In this document: positions 8,701-16,240 of the stretch, in pieces
How positions within the stretch are numbered: the stretch's first letter is position 1
Layout: each line of letters opens with the position of its first letter
Origin: JAEUIE01 sp046350055
Lineage (GTDB): Bacteria; Planctomycetota; Planctomycetia; Gemmatales; HRBIN36
Length of the DNA: 64,000 nucleotides
NCBI GenBank assembly: GCA_046350055.1
Contig: JAXMBC010000001.1
Coordinates: 1,240,001 to 1,304,000, forward strand
Direction of reading: 5' to 3'
Made by a program: the position numbers and the translations under genes
The notes under the pieces: generated by a model
What the model was told of the DNA's origin: nothing
What the model saw: the letters and a program-made list of their open reading frames with translations, nothing else
Databases searched by the model: none

Positions 8701-9093
8701 CAGCAACAATATGAACTCAATGATCAACAGCAATCGTGGTGTGTGGTGGAGCGGGGATCGCAACTCTACACTGCCGGAGCTGCTGCCCACCTGAGTGTCT
8801 TCGATCGGCTGGCGAAGCACAAAATCGCGGACTTCACTGATACTTTCAACAATCACTCTGCCCTGGTGGTCAGCCGCAATGGTGAGTACATGATTTCTGC
8901 GGGAGAGTCGGCTCCCATCCGGTTCTGGAACGTGCGGACCAGGCATGAACTGGGCATGCTTAACACCACTCAGGAGATGGTGTATATGATGGCTCTTTCC
9001 CCGGACGACAAGTACCTCGCAGTCGCCTGCAAATCAGGCAAGGTACTGATCTATCCTGTTGGTGCCCTGCCCGTACCCTCTGACAACAAATAA
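5776..9093 (+). CDS. Serine/threonine protein kinase with C-terminal WD40 repeats
   Basis: A 1105-residue membrane-spanning kinase. The kinase domain covers about residues 41-320: glycine loop GRGGFG (50-55), VAIK-type Lys in AVKV (70-73), catalytic loop HRDLKPSN (167-174), DFG (195-197) and GTPEYMSPEQ. One membrane segment lies at about 345-366, followed by a short coiled coil rich in QE/K. The C-terminal 700 residues contain WD40-like blades, clearest at about 820-900 (GIAFSDDSRLLATGADNGDV; LWD and QWN ends). This domain order is common in planctomycetes, where such kinases are numerous. The substrate is unknown; the propeller probably binds partners. A strong terminator follows the stop codon. 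Confidence 0.93.
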   Translation: MSTSQPTSSGARLWQKQTPQSLFDTVDMHPASEEAMPERIGNLLIRRCVGRGGFGIVYAAYDEGLGKEVAVKVPRAQLIPNQILIDRFVREMHSGSLDHPNILTVLQAGTDNHVPYLVMPLCEGTDLGNWLARRNQDDRALPTELVLHWVIQITKAVDYAHKRGVLHRDLKPSNIMLDQSTGSTNPYDWVPRLTDFGLAKALTSEDKGSSLTKQGDILGTPEYMSPEQLAGDVNNIGVATDVHGLGTILHELVYGVSPYGGHDRTNTLFKVINLAPQYPTTMKRRVPPDLRAVIEKCLEKKPEDRFQSASELLEELEKVRDGKPTRTRPLTWLGHGLRWGWRHPIGALAAGIIAVLLAILGIGIVKYQLTSLANVKELQENNKRLQEKEQERVHTIGASLMREAFSFYNDGRTDLALDRLNQPEVQGTMPLVEGLLRYQLMNRQVVYYPGHFSRVDHMAISTNERYIITRSHDENVLLTDLVTGTRRSLAEPGELLMLGHTGHRSIFINQFGQACVWHAQDERRLHRHTLTPLTNTRYASIACSADRTQIFATQPEIGLIWYDVRQQQTLLVPWPKGLEPHSTRTASTLWCSPTGNWLIIDQVGKGYLSWHRDEPEKLVPLCLMAPLDGPQNLPIQAISFQEQSDELYAWVYPHYRAHFRRKPHLVTVATCPELGRCSYNLGPNPENRMCCLDRNNSNILYTGNNYGEVIAVDLASGQVTTLVQHASEVQAVLHGAPGELFILDEAMLFAYDLRSRTITQTWKIPDILRDAKVGDFLNWLQYFPSERALLVAGNDGRIARWNLTYQQPETLWHRERSEVHGIAFSDDSRLLATGADNGDVHLWDPQTRKLIRSIDKAHDVVVMSLCFTPDGQSLFSSSYDGDIKQWNVATGALVQTYVGPHMPIRSIAYSPKHRRLFAGCREGFLITWEEGQPNKCLWRRLHENNIKGFHLSADESRLYTGGEDFTIKCLDPATGQQQYELNDQQQSWCVVERGSQLYTAGAAAHLSVFDRLAKHKIADFTDTFNNHSALVVSRNGEYMISAGESAPIRFWNVRTRHELGMLNTTQEMVYMMALSPDDKYLAVACKSGKVLIYPVGALPVPSDNK

Positions 9094-9119
9094 AGCCCAC
9101 GGGAAGTTCCCGTGGGCTT
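9093..9119. terminator. Bidirectional terminator
   Basis: AAGCCCACGGGAA and TTCCCGTGGGCTT form a perfect 13-bp stem around a single G, overlapping the kinase stop codon. It lies between convergent genes and could end both transcripts. Confidence 0.8.
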
Positions 9120-9146
9120 CGGAGAGCTGCTGTCGTGCTTGACTGG

Positions 9147-10961
9147 TTACTTCGAGTAGCCAGCCTGCTGAACCATGCCCGCCTTCATCATCGAGCTGAT
9201 CACATCGTTGGCAGCTTCCTTCACGCGGGGATCCATATCCACCGAAGCGTGGGCCAGCATGTTCAGCACTTCAGGACGGGTAGACTTCATCGAAGCCAGC
9301 GTGCGGATGGCGGCAACCTTCACCAGTGGTGCACGGTCATTCTGTGCCGCAGTCAGCAGCGCGTCTTCCACGTAGGGACGAACCGTTGGCAGCGTGGCCT
9401 GTTCCAGCCGCTGGGCAGCCCACTGGCGGTTTTCCCATTCCTTGGACTGGGCCAGCACATTGATCAGCTGCATGGTGTTGGCCACAGCGTCGCCATTACC
9501 AGGATTCATCTGGTGAATGCCAGCCATGATTCGATCGTTCATGCCGTCGCCGAAGGGCTGATTCAGGCAGTAGTAAGGAACCACGTTGGGGGAGTTCATG
9601 TAGCACCGGATAGAACTGCTGTTCATGGTGCAGAACGCGGGAACCATGGGTTGAGGAGGTGGGCCACCGGGTGTGCCATTGACTGCTGTCAGGTGCACGC
9701 CGGGAACTGGCACATTGATTTCGTCCTCGCGAACGCGATGACCACGATGGCTGCGGCCATGCCCCACTCCATGCTTGCTGCAGGCGTCGCAGCTGCCTTC
9801 AGGGCCGCCACATGTGGCACACTTCGAAGCAGCACACTGGCTATCGCAGGCCTTGGCAGTAGCACAGGGATCGCAAGCCTTGGTGGCAGTAGCACAGGGA
9901 TCGCAAGCCTTGGTGGTAGTGGCACAGGGATCGCATGCCTTGGTGGCACACGGGTCACACGCCTTGACTGGTGCAGCAACTGTCTTGTAGGGGTCACACA
10001 CCTTGGCCGGTGCAGCAACCGTCTTGCAAGGATCGCAGGCCACCTTGGCTGGCTCGCAGGGCTTGCATTCAGTCTTGGCTACAACTGGCGGGCAAGCAGG
10101 CTTGCAAGGCTCACATTTCACCGGAGCAGGTGCACAGGCAACTGGTGCACAGGCAGTCTTAGGTGCACAGGCAGTACCACAGCTATCGCAGTTCAAGGTC
10201 ACTACTTCGTTGTTATCCAGTGCCTGGCAGCGATGGGTCATCACGCCGTGAGCATCACGAGCAGTGCCCAGAATCTTGTACTTGCGGGCCTTGCCGTTTT
10301 CCGTGATGGTGATCACTTCGCAGCCACCTACCAGTTCACGTGTGGTAGCAGCAGCGGGGGCAGGAGCCGTTTGCACAGGTGCAGCCTGGACAGAGACAGG
10401 AACCTGTGTCGGAACCACTGGCACCGAAACCGTATTCTTGATCGTCGCTGGTGCAGCCACTTCCTTGCGGACGGGTGCAACTTCAGACTTGATTGGCTGC
10501 GAAGCCACAGGAGCGCTGACAACAGGCTTGGCTACTTCGTTCCTGGGAAGCAGCGGAATCAAGCCGCCGTCCACAGACTGTACCTTGTCGCCATCCACAG
10601 GCACCTGATGACCGACTTGCTTGACTGCAGCATCAGCTGCAGGAGCCACCGGGCAACCCGTCGGGCGAACGCCGTTGACCCAGCGATAGAGCTTGATGCG
10701 CTCAGCAGCGCTCTTGGCCTTGGTGTTTTCCACCAGGGTCAGTTCCGTCTTGCTGGTGTTGGTTGTGGCTTGCATCACGGGCGTGCCGTCAGCGAGACGC
10801 CATACCTGGGTAATGACAGCCTTCTCCGTGGGGAAGTTCTTTTCCACCACTGTGATAGTTTTGCCCAGGCGCTGGTCCAGGGCGGGGAATGCATCATCAG
10901 CCTGGGCTGCACTGGTGCAGGCCAGCAGACAGACGAGCAACGCGGGGGCAACACGACACAT
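9147..10961 (-). CDS. Secreted Cys-rich repeat protein with C-terminal HEAT-like region
   Basis: 604 residues. A signal peptide, MCRVAPALLVCLLACTSAAQA, is followed by DD. The middle is rich in Ala, Pro, Lys and Cys, with repeated CDPCAT/KACDPC units (DNA 9840-10020) and further CxxC pairs. About 140 C-terminal residues are helical with HEAT-like spacing (LVKVAAIRTLASM, DPRVKEAANDVI). It is probably exported and could be a wall- or envelope-associated structural or metal-binding protein; no enzyme motif is seen. A long open frame on the opposite strand (9135-11099) is a composition artefact. Starting at 10961 places the signal peptide correctly. Confidence 0.8.
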   Translation of the reverse strand: MCRVAPALLVCLLACTSAAQADDAFPALDQRLGKTITVVEKNFPTEKAVITQVWRLADGTPVMQATTNTSKTELTLVENTKAKSAAERIKLYRWVNGVRPTGCPVAPAADAAVKQVGHQVPVDGDKVQSVDGGLIPLLPRNEVAKPVVSAPVASQPIKSEVAPVRKEVAAPATIKNTVSVPVVPTQVPVSVQAAPVQTAPAPAAATTRELVGGCEVITITENGKARKYKILGTARDAHGVMTHRCQALDNNEVVTLNCDSCGTACAPKTACAPVACAPAPVKCEPCKPACPPVVAKTECKPCEPAKVACDPCKTVAAPAKVCDPYKTVAAPVKACDPCATKACDPCATTTKACDPCATATKACDPCATAKACDSQCAASKCATCGGPEGSCDACSKHGVGHGRSHRGHRVREDEINVPVPGVHLTAVNGTPGGPPPQPMVPAFCTMNSSSIRCYMNSPNVVPYYCLNQPFGDGMNDRIMAGIHQMNPGNGDAVANTMQLINVLAQSKEWENRQWAAQRLEQATLPTVRPYVEDALLTAAQNDRAPLVKVAAIRTLASMKSTRPEVLNMLAHASVDMDPRVKEAANDVISSMMKAGMVQQAGYSK

Positions 10962-11200
10962 GGCCTGGCTCTCCTTGCTTATTCTGAGCGCGCAGTCTCT
11001 GCGGGGAGACCTCTCAGTGAACCTGTGCGGGTTTGCTCACCGAGACGATGCGCGCGGCTTCTAACAGTGTTGCCCTGTGTATCGTCTTGGAAAGTTTAAC
11101 CGCATGAGGGGAAGGGAACGAAGATGCGGAGGATGCACAGGGTAGGGGGCTTCAATGTGCACAACTTAACTCTGATACCGATTAGGTAAGATGGGTAACC

Positions 11201-12592
11201 CTACTCAGTTTCAATGACGGCTGGTTCAATCACCCGCATCCTGCGCCACGGACCCCACAGAAACCGACCGAAGATAAAGAGCATCAGCACGATCAGGTAG
11301 ATCACAGCAAAGTTCCACGCCCAGAAAAAGCCCCAGCCCAGGACGTAACTCAGGTAGACCGGCAAGCCCAGGGTGAACAGCCCGCAGCCCAGATACAGCC
11401 AGGAAATAAAGGCAGTGTCACCTGCCCCACGCAGGCTGAATGCCAGCAGAACATTGACTCCATCAAAGGCAGCGTAGGCGGCTACATACCAAAGTAGCCC
11501 CGGTATCAGGGCCGAGACTTCCGCCCAGATTTCCGGCTCCTTGTCACTGGCGAAGAGACTCAGAATCGGACCGGGGGTAAGAGCAGTCAACAAACCCATG
11601 CTCGTCATGAAGATCACCGTGACTACGATGCCGATCCAGATGCCGCGCTCCGCCAGGTCAGGGCGTTCTTCTCCCAGACGCTGGCCCACATACACACCAG
11701 ACGCCTGCCCCAGCCCAAGCATGGGAATGAAGAAGAGGGCATTGATCACAAAGACGTTACTGGTCGCAGCCAGCTCCGCCTTGCCGAACCATCCCACCAT
11801 CGTCGTGAAGAGGGTCCAGGCAATCAGGTCGAAAGTTGACTGGAAGCCATTGGGCATGCCGTACTTGACGAGTTTGAAGAATAAAGGCGTATTCCATCCT
11901 CGGCCCCGCACGGTGGCAAATTGCTCATCGTACTGGTGTCGCATGAAGAGGTAGAGCCCGCAGAGTGCTGAGGCAGTACACCCTGCGACTGTAGCCCAGC
12001 CTGCCCCGACGATCCCCTCTTCCGGAAAGCCGAGCTTGCCAAAGATCAGACAGTAATCAAGCAGCCCATTCACCACGCAACCGATGGCATTGATCCAGAT
12101 AACAGTGCGGGTATCCCCACGCCCCGAAAAAAACGAACATACCGCTGCAGTGACGGAGACAGGCAGGCCGCAGAAGCACAAGCAGAAGAAGTAGTCCGCT
12201 TCGAGAGCGACGAGCTTGGGGGAATGCCCAGCCAGCGCCATCAGCGGCGTAGCAACAGGGGCCAGGCAAATCATAGCCAACCCGCCCAGGATACACCAGT
12301 AGATTGCTTGCCAGACGATAGGCCCGATCTTCTCAAACTGCCTGGCCCCGAAGTACTGGGCAACAAACGTGGTAGCAAAGCTGCCCGTGTTCTGCACAAA
12401 GATCACCGGAATCCACAGCAACATCGACGAAGCCAGCGCTGCAGCGGAGGCATCAGGGTCATACTGGCTGAGGAAAGTGCGGTCGATGACAATCTGAATG
12501 CTGAAAAACAGATTGCTGAGCATGAGCGGCCAGGCGAGGCGCAGCACTTCGCGCAAGATCTGGACACTGGAGTGAGTGGCTGAAGAGGTCAT
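11201..12592 (-). CDS. MATE family multidrug/cation antiporter
   Basis: 463 residues with 12 hydrophobic segments. The N-terminus, LREVLRLAWPLMLSNLFFSIQIVIDRTFLSQYD, is typical of MATE transporters of the NorM/DinF type, which export cationic drugs or metabolites using Na+ or H+ gradients at the inner membrane. Length fits the family. It is a single gene between the Cys-rich protein gene and the rpmG-rpmE group. Substrate cannot be read from sequence. Confidence 0.92.
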   Translation of the reverse strand: MTSSATHSSVQILREVLRLAWPLMLSNLFFSIQIVIDRTFLSQYDPDASAAALASSMLLWIPVIFVQNTGSFATTFVAQYFGARQFEKIGPIVWQAIYWCILGGLAMICLAPVATPLMALAGHSPKLVALEADYFFCLCFCGLPVSVTAAVCSFFSGRGDTRTVIWINAIGCVVNGLLDYCLIFGKLGFPEEGIVGAGWATVAGCTASALCGLYLFMRHQYDEQFATVRGRGWNTPLFFKLVKYGMPNGFQSTFDLIAWTLFTTMVGWFGKAELAATSNVFVINALFFIPMLGLGQASGVYVGQRLGEERPDLAERGIWIGIVVTVIFMTSMGLLTALTPGPILSLFASDKEPEIWAEVSALIPGLLWYVAAYAAFDGVNVLLAFSLRGAGDTAFISWLYLGCGLFTLGLPVYLSYVLGWGFFWAWNFAVIYLIVLMLFIFGRFLWGPWRRMRVIEPAVIETE

Positions 12593-12642
12593 GCGGAAGA
12601 GACAACCTCTGGTCGAGACAGGTTCGAGTGTGGAAATGAAGC

Positions 12643-12672
12643 AAGCCGTCTAAGGTAATCCTCAGACGGCTT
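12643..12672 (-). terminator. Terminator of the rpmG-rpmE-small-gene group
   Basis: AAGCCGTCT and AGACGGCTT form a 9-bp stem. Read on the minus strand it is followed by a T-rich stretch, and it lies just after the stop of the small gene at 12695. Confidence 0.65.
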
Positions 12673-12694
12673 GGTGTACTCAGGGGTGAGCAGC

Positions 12695-12880
12695 TTACTC
12701 GCTGCCAACCATCGCCAGGGCTTCGCGAATCTGTTTGCGAAGCAGGTTCGCCTTGGGAGGAATGCCCATCTTGGTGGGGCACTTCCGCAGGGCGGCTCGT
12801 TCCAGTCGCTTGGCAATCTTCCGACGCTTCATGGCCCGTGTTTCCGGGCGAACGCCACCGTATCGTTTAATGCTGCCCAT
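12695..12880 (-). CDS. Small basic protein next to ribosomal protein genes (61 aa)
   Basis: MGSIKRYGGVRPETRAMKRR is the start of a Lys/Arg-rich protein with a helical C-terminus (ANLLRKQIREALAMV). I do not recognise the family. It follows rpmG and rpmE on the same strand, and its composition fits RNA or ribosome binding, but this is inference. The ribosome site is weak (GGAG about 12 nt upstream). A 28-bp inverted-repeat element separates it from rpmE. Confidence 0.65.
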   Translation of the reverse strand: MGSIKRYGGVRPETRAMKRRKIAKRLERAALRKCPTKMGIPPKANLLRKQIREALAMVGSE

Positions 12881-12897
12881 GCTTCGCTTCGCTCCGC

Positions 12898-13018
12898 AGT
12901 AGCTATTAGCAGGAAGCTAGTAGCTAGTAGATTCGTGATGTTGTTTCGTAACAGCAGACCTCGAAAGGCCCGCAAGGTTGGTATTCTTCCAGCTACTAGC
13001 TTCTTGCTACTAGCTACT
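12898..13018. repeat. Inverted-repeat element between rpmE and the small gene
   Basis: Arms of 28 bp (12898-12925 and 12991-13018) match at 26 of 28 positions when reverse-complemented, around a 65-bp core. The arms are made of overlapping AGCTAGTAG-type units. It could be a miniature mobile element. Confidence 0.7.
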
Positions 13019-13027
13019 TTATCGCAG

Positions 13028-13303
13028 CTACTTGGCTGCTGCTTCTTCCTTCTTCTTGCCGTAGTTGGCGAAGCGCTTGTTGAAGCGATCGATCTGACCG
13101 GCGGAATCGAGCAGCTTCATCTTGCCCGTGAAGAAGGGATGGCTGGCGGAGGAGATGTCAAGCTTCACCAGTGGATAGGTCTTGCCATCGCTCCACTGAA
13201 TCGTGTCCTTGGTCTTCACCGTGGAACGGCAGAGGAACGCAAAGTCAGCGGCGGTATCTTTAAAGACGACTTCACGATAGTCGGGATGAATCTTGTCTCG
13301 CAT
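13028..13303 (-). CDS. rpmE: 50S ribosomal protein L31
   Basis: 91 residues starting MRDKIHPDYREVVFKDTAADFAF. IHPDY and the C-terminal SSASHPFFTGKMKLLDSAGQIDRFNKRF match L31, of the type without the zinc CxxC pair. I chose the ATG at 13303 over the in-frame GTG at 13309 because AGGTG lies 5-9 nt upstream. It follows rpmG by about 45 bp. The C-terminus ends in a Lys/Glu/Ala tail. Confidence 0.93.
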   Translation of the reverse strand: MRDKIHPDYREVVFKDTAADFAFLCRSTVKTKDTIQWSDGKTYPLVKLDISSASHPFFTGKMKLLDSAGQIDRFNKRFANYGKKKEEAAAK

Positions 13304-13348
13304 GGTCACACCTGGTGGTCTGATAATGAGCTGCTGGCAGGCAGCTGG

Positions 13349-13516
13349 TTACATCTTGCCTTCTTTGTACAGCACGTGCTTGCGCAGGGTCGGATCATAC
13401 TTCTTCAGTTCGAGCTTGTCCGCCACATTGCGCCGATTCTTTTCGGTATAATAGCAATGCTTGCTTTCGCTGCTTTGCAGCTTGATGATCCCGCGGACAT
13501 TCTTATCTTTGGCCAT
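13349..13516 (-). CDS. rpmG: 50S ribosomal protein L33
   Basis: 55 residues starting MAKDKNVRGIIKLQSSESKHCYYTEKNRRN, the usual L33 length. The frame stays open upstream to 13591, but the family start and a GGAG site support ATG 13516. Only one Cys remains, so this is a zinc-free form. It is the first gene of the rpmG-rpmE-small protein group. Confidence 0.95.
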   Translation of the reverse strand: MAKDKNVRGIIKLQSSESKHCYYTEKNRRNVADKLELKKYDPTLRKHVLYKEGKM

Positions 13517-13646
13517 GTGCTCGCTCCGAACATCCCGGCTCACCGTTCGATACCGGTTAGTCAGTATAGCAGTGAGCGAAATACTGGCCATTGTGGCTGG
13601 GGAAATTCATGGGCAGATATCGCAAGATGTTGCCCTGTAAGGGTTT

Positions 13647-14660
13647 ATGTCGCTAGCAGAATTACCGCCGAATCAGCGACTCATCGACAGTTATGGTCGT
13701 GTGCACAACAACTTGCGCATCAGTGTGACGGACCGATGTAATCTCCGATGCATTTACTGCATGCCCGAAGAGGTGGTCTTCCTCGATAAAGGCGACCTTC
13801 TTTCTTTTGAAGAGATGACTCGTTTCGTCAGCGTGGCGGCCTCGCTGGGCGTGAACAAGCTGCGCCTGACTGGCGGTGAACCGCTGCTGCGGAAAGATCT
13901 CGCAACCCTCGCTGCCATGCTCAGTCGCATCCCCGGCATTAACGATCTGGGGCTGACCACGAATGGACTTCTCCTGGCCCAGCAGGCCCAGGCACTGTTT
14001 GATGCAGGGGTGCATCGCCTCAATCTGAGTCTCGATACCCTCGATCCGAACCGGTTCCGCGAACTGGCCCGGCGGGACGGACTCGACCTGGTTCTGCGAG
14101 GGATTGAGAAAGCCCAGTCGGTCGGGTTCGCCAACATCAAGGTGAATGCGGTCATCATCCGTGGCATCAATGACATGGATGTAGTACCCCTTGCTCGTTA
14201 TGGCCGCGAACAAGGCGTCCAGATGCGCTACATCGAATACATGCCGATTGGTGCCGAGTCGTGGGAACGAAGCAAATGCTACTTCGCTCACGAGATCATG
14301 GAACAGCTGGAGGAAGCTTTCGGTCCGCTGCTGCCTGCCCACGACTATGATCCGCGCCACCCTGCAATGGAATTCGAGTATGCCGATGGTGGCGGGCGCA
14401 TCGGGATCATCGCCAGTGTCTCCCGTCCGTTCTGCAAGCAGTGCAATCGTCTGCGACTCACGGCAGACGGCAAACTGAGGCACTGCCTCTTTGCCCTGGA
14501 AGAGGACGATGTCAAACCGCTATTGCGGGCCACGACGTTTGATGAGGCAGCCCTGGCATCACTGATACAAGGCAATGTAGCCAGCAAGTGGGAAGGGCAC
14601 GAGATCAACAGTGCCCAGTTCGTGAAGCCCGGCCGGACGATGCATGCGATTGGCGGGTAA
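13647..14660 (+). CDS. moaA: GTP 3',8-cyclase MoaA
   Basis: This radical SAM enzyme performs the first step of molybdenum cofactor synthesis, turning GTP into cyclic 8-oxo/3',8-cyclo product for MoaC. It has 337 residues. The N-terminal cluster motif is C31-x3-C35-x2-C38. The C-terminal cluster motif CKQCNRLRLTADGKLRHC is present, and the protein ends in the conserved GG (AIGG) needed for activity. It is divergent from rpmG; no molybdenum cofactor riboswitch was recognised in the short upstream gap. No other moa gene is in the window. Confidence 0.97.
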   Translation: MSLAELPPNQRLIDSYGRVHNNLRISVTDRCNLRCIYCMPEEVVFLDKGDLLSFEEMTRFVSVAASLGVNKLRLTGGEPLLRKDLATLAAMLSRIPGINDLGLTTNGLLLAQQAQALFDAGVHRLNLSLDTLDPNRFRELARRDGLDLVLRGIEKAQSVGFANIKVNAVIIRGINDMDVVPLARYGREQGVQMRYIEYMPIGAESWERSKCYFAHEIMEQLEEAFGPLLPAHDYDPRHPAMEFEYADGGGRIGIIASVSRPFCKQCNRLRLTADGKLRHCLFALEEDDVKPLLRATTFDEAALASLIQGNVASKWEGHEINSAQFVKPGRTMHAIGG

Positions 14661-14694
14661 GTCTCTGTATTGTGCTTAACAAAGCATGCGACTC

Positions 14695-14733
14695 GGGTGC
14701 CACGGTTTTCGTGTACGCACGATAACCGTGCCA
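14695..14733. repeat. Hairpin repeat with TACG loop
   Basis: GGGTGCC followed by CACGGTTTTCGTG-TACG-CACGATAACCGTG, with one mismatch in the stem. It shares the GGGTGCCA start and TAC loop with repeats A1-A3. It lies between the moaA stop and the convergent nucleotidyltransferase gene. Confidence 0.7.
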
Positions 14734-14751
14734 ATTCACCGCTAACAACGA

Positions 14752-15315
14752 TTACGGATGTACTTTGTAACTCTGCCAGCGCGCCGATGTCCCCAGCGTA
14801 CCGCTCCATTGTTCAACATAGCCACGATCAAGCATGCTGCCGCGCTGCAGGATTAGCCCTCGAATATCTTCCGCATCCTTGGCGCGTTCCGAGAAGAGCT
14901 TCAGCAAGATGATATCTTCCGCACTGGCAACACGAATGCTGAGGCCATTCAGTTGAATATACCTGGCTCGCTGCATGATCGATTCAGCCCAGTCACCATC
15001 GACTGCGATCATGTCAATAGTGACAAGTCGTTGTTCTACCTTGATATGTGAGCGGAGGATGTACATGTGCGGAAATGGCAATTGCTCGGGTTCAAACACA
15101 AAGAATGCCCTGCCATCCTTGACCAGTGCTTCCTGCAGAACGGTCCGATCCATGGCGACAATGAAATCGACATCCGAGGTGCTGCGCGGCTGACCATAGA
15201 CTGCCAGCGCCATCCCACCGATTAGAGCGAAAGGCACTTGATGACTTGAGAGAAAACTACTTGCTACTTTGAGCGATTCGATCAAATCCGAATGCTTCAG
15301 GTTTGAGGAGTCCAT
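14752..15315 (-). CDS. Nucleotidyltransferase-fold protein (187 aa)
   Basis: The motif FALIGGMALAVYGQPRSTSDVDFIV (about 31-55) has the GG...G-R-x-T-x-D-x-D pattern of minimal nucleotidyltransferases of the MNT/AbiEii/DUF6036 type. IDMIAVDGDW gives a third acidic strand. Such proteins often act in toxin-antitoxin or abortive infection pairs. The start overlaps the end of the upstream 81-residue gene by 59 nt in another frame, suggesting translational coupling. Whether it is toxin, antitoxin or an enzyme of another kind cannot be decided from sequence. Confidence 0.75.
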   Translation of the reverse strand: MDSSNLKHSDLIESLKVASSFLSSHQVPFALIGGMALAVYGQPRSTSDVDFIVAMDRTVLQEALVKDGRAFFVFEPEQLPFPHMYILRSHIKVEQRLVTIDMIAVDGDWAESIMQRARYIQLNGLSIRVASAEDIILLKLFSERAKDAEDIRGLILQRGSMLDRGYVEQWSGTLGTSARWQSYKVHP

Positions 15316-15502
15316 AGGCCTTCCATTTCTCCAGGCGGTAGCGCTCCAGCCGTTCCCACAGGATATTGTTCACTTCCACAGGTGTGGCTTCGGGAAAATC
15401 GGCAACCACACCCGCCCGCGCGAGTTGCAGATTGAGATCACACAACCTGATGCCCTCAAGTAGACGCTGGCTTAGCACTTCGGGTGTTTCGTCGGGAAAC
15501 AT
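15257..15502 (-). CDS. Small protein coupled to the nucleotidyltransferase (81 aa)
   Basis: Starts MFPDETPEVLSQRLLEGI; ATG 15502 was chosen because GGAGAGG lies about 7 nt upstream. It is a helical, charged protein (NNILWERLERYRLEKWKAYG) with no recognised domain. Its 3' end overlaps the nucleotidyltransferase start by 59 nt, so the two are probably one transcript and may form a pair. Confidence 0.65.
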   Translation of the reverse strand: MFPDETPEVLSQRLLEGIRLCDLNLQLARAGVVADFPEATPVEVNNILWERLERYRLEKWKAYGLLKPEAFGFDRIAQSSK

Positions 15503-15685
15503 ACGCCTCTCCTGCACCACGATAGTCTATAGTTTTCCACGAATCAGTTCATTCCATGACTGTCATCACCTTCATTTCTCAAGTTAGTCTTCATGCATGG
15601 CCGTTCTCTTTCGCAGTGCCTTGGTTTGTTGTATCGTTCAGATAGAATTGAAACATCTAATCACATCTGAAGGGTACGCTATCCC

Positions 15686-16240
15686 ATGAAGCCCAGGAAG
15701 ACAGTGAACGATGCGCAGGCTGTCTACAGCCTCGTGGAGCAGCGGTTTGTCGAACTCTGGGGCGACATGAGTTCCTGGTGGGGCGTCAGCCGTACCATGG
15801 CCGAGATCCACGGTCTGCTGTTTATCACCGGCACCCCTCACTCGGCCGAAGATATCCAGAACAGCCTGGGTATCTCGCGTGGCAACGTCAGCATGAACAT
15901 CCGCACGCTGGTGGAGTGGGGCCTGGTTCGCCGGGTACGCAAGCGTGGCGACCGGCGTGACTACTACGAATCGCTGACCGATGTCTGGGAAATGTTCACC
16001 GTGCTGGCAGCCCAGCGGAAACGACGGGAAATTGACCCCATCGTGAAAACGCTGAAACAGTGCCGGACGGATCTCGACAGTCTGGAGAAGGGCAAGAAAG
16101 AGACCCCCGGTCATCATGTGGCCCGGGTCGATGAATTGCTCGGCTTCCTGCAGACCGTCGAGAAGGTGGCAGAGCACTTCTTCAAGCACAACGAAGGGTT
16201 GCGGGAAGCCATGCAGTTGCTCGCCCAGGCGGAGGTGTAG
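15686..16240 (+). CDS. GbsR/MarR-like winged-helix transcriptional regulator
   Basis: 184 residues. It has a winged-helix DNA-binding domain: HGLLFITGTPHSAEDIQNSLGISRGNVSMNIRTLVEWGLVRRVRKRGDRRDYY (about 42-95) contains the recognition helix SRGNVSMNIRTL and the wing. A long C-terminal helical region follows and probably dimerises. This matches the GbsR-type MarR relatives that respond to osmolytes or membrane signals. The stop codon abuts the stop of the convergent VWA gene with no gap. Confidence 0.85.
   Translation: MKPRKTVNDAQAVYSLVEQRFVELWGDMSSWWGVSRTMAEIHGLLFITGTPHSAEDIQNSLGISRGNVSMNIRTLVEWGLVRRVRKRGDRRDYYESLTDVWEMFTVLAAQRKRREIDPIVKTLKQCRTDLDSLEKGKKETPGHHVARVDELLGFLQTVEKVAEHFFKHNEGLREAMQLLAQAEV

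Noticed and set aside
9840..10020. Regular direct repeats that could be taken for a CRISPR array
   Set aside because: The repeats are short, adjacent and in frame with the Cys-rich protein; there are no unique spacers of constant length and no cas genes.
9135..11099. 654-codon plus-strand open frame
   Set aside because: It is antisense to the Cys-rich protein gene, lacks a family pattern and follows its codon bias; the minus-strand product has a signal peptide and ordered repeats.
13592..13646. Molybdenum cofactor riboswitch before moaA
   Set aside because: The gap between rpmG and moaA is too short and does not show the conserved helices.
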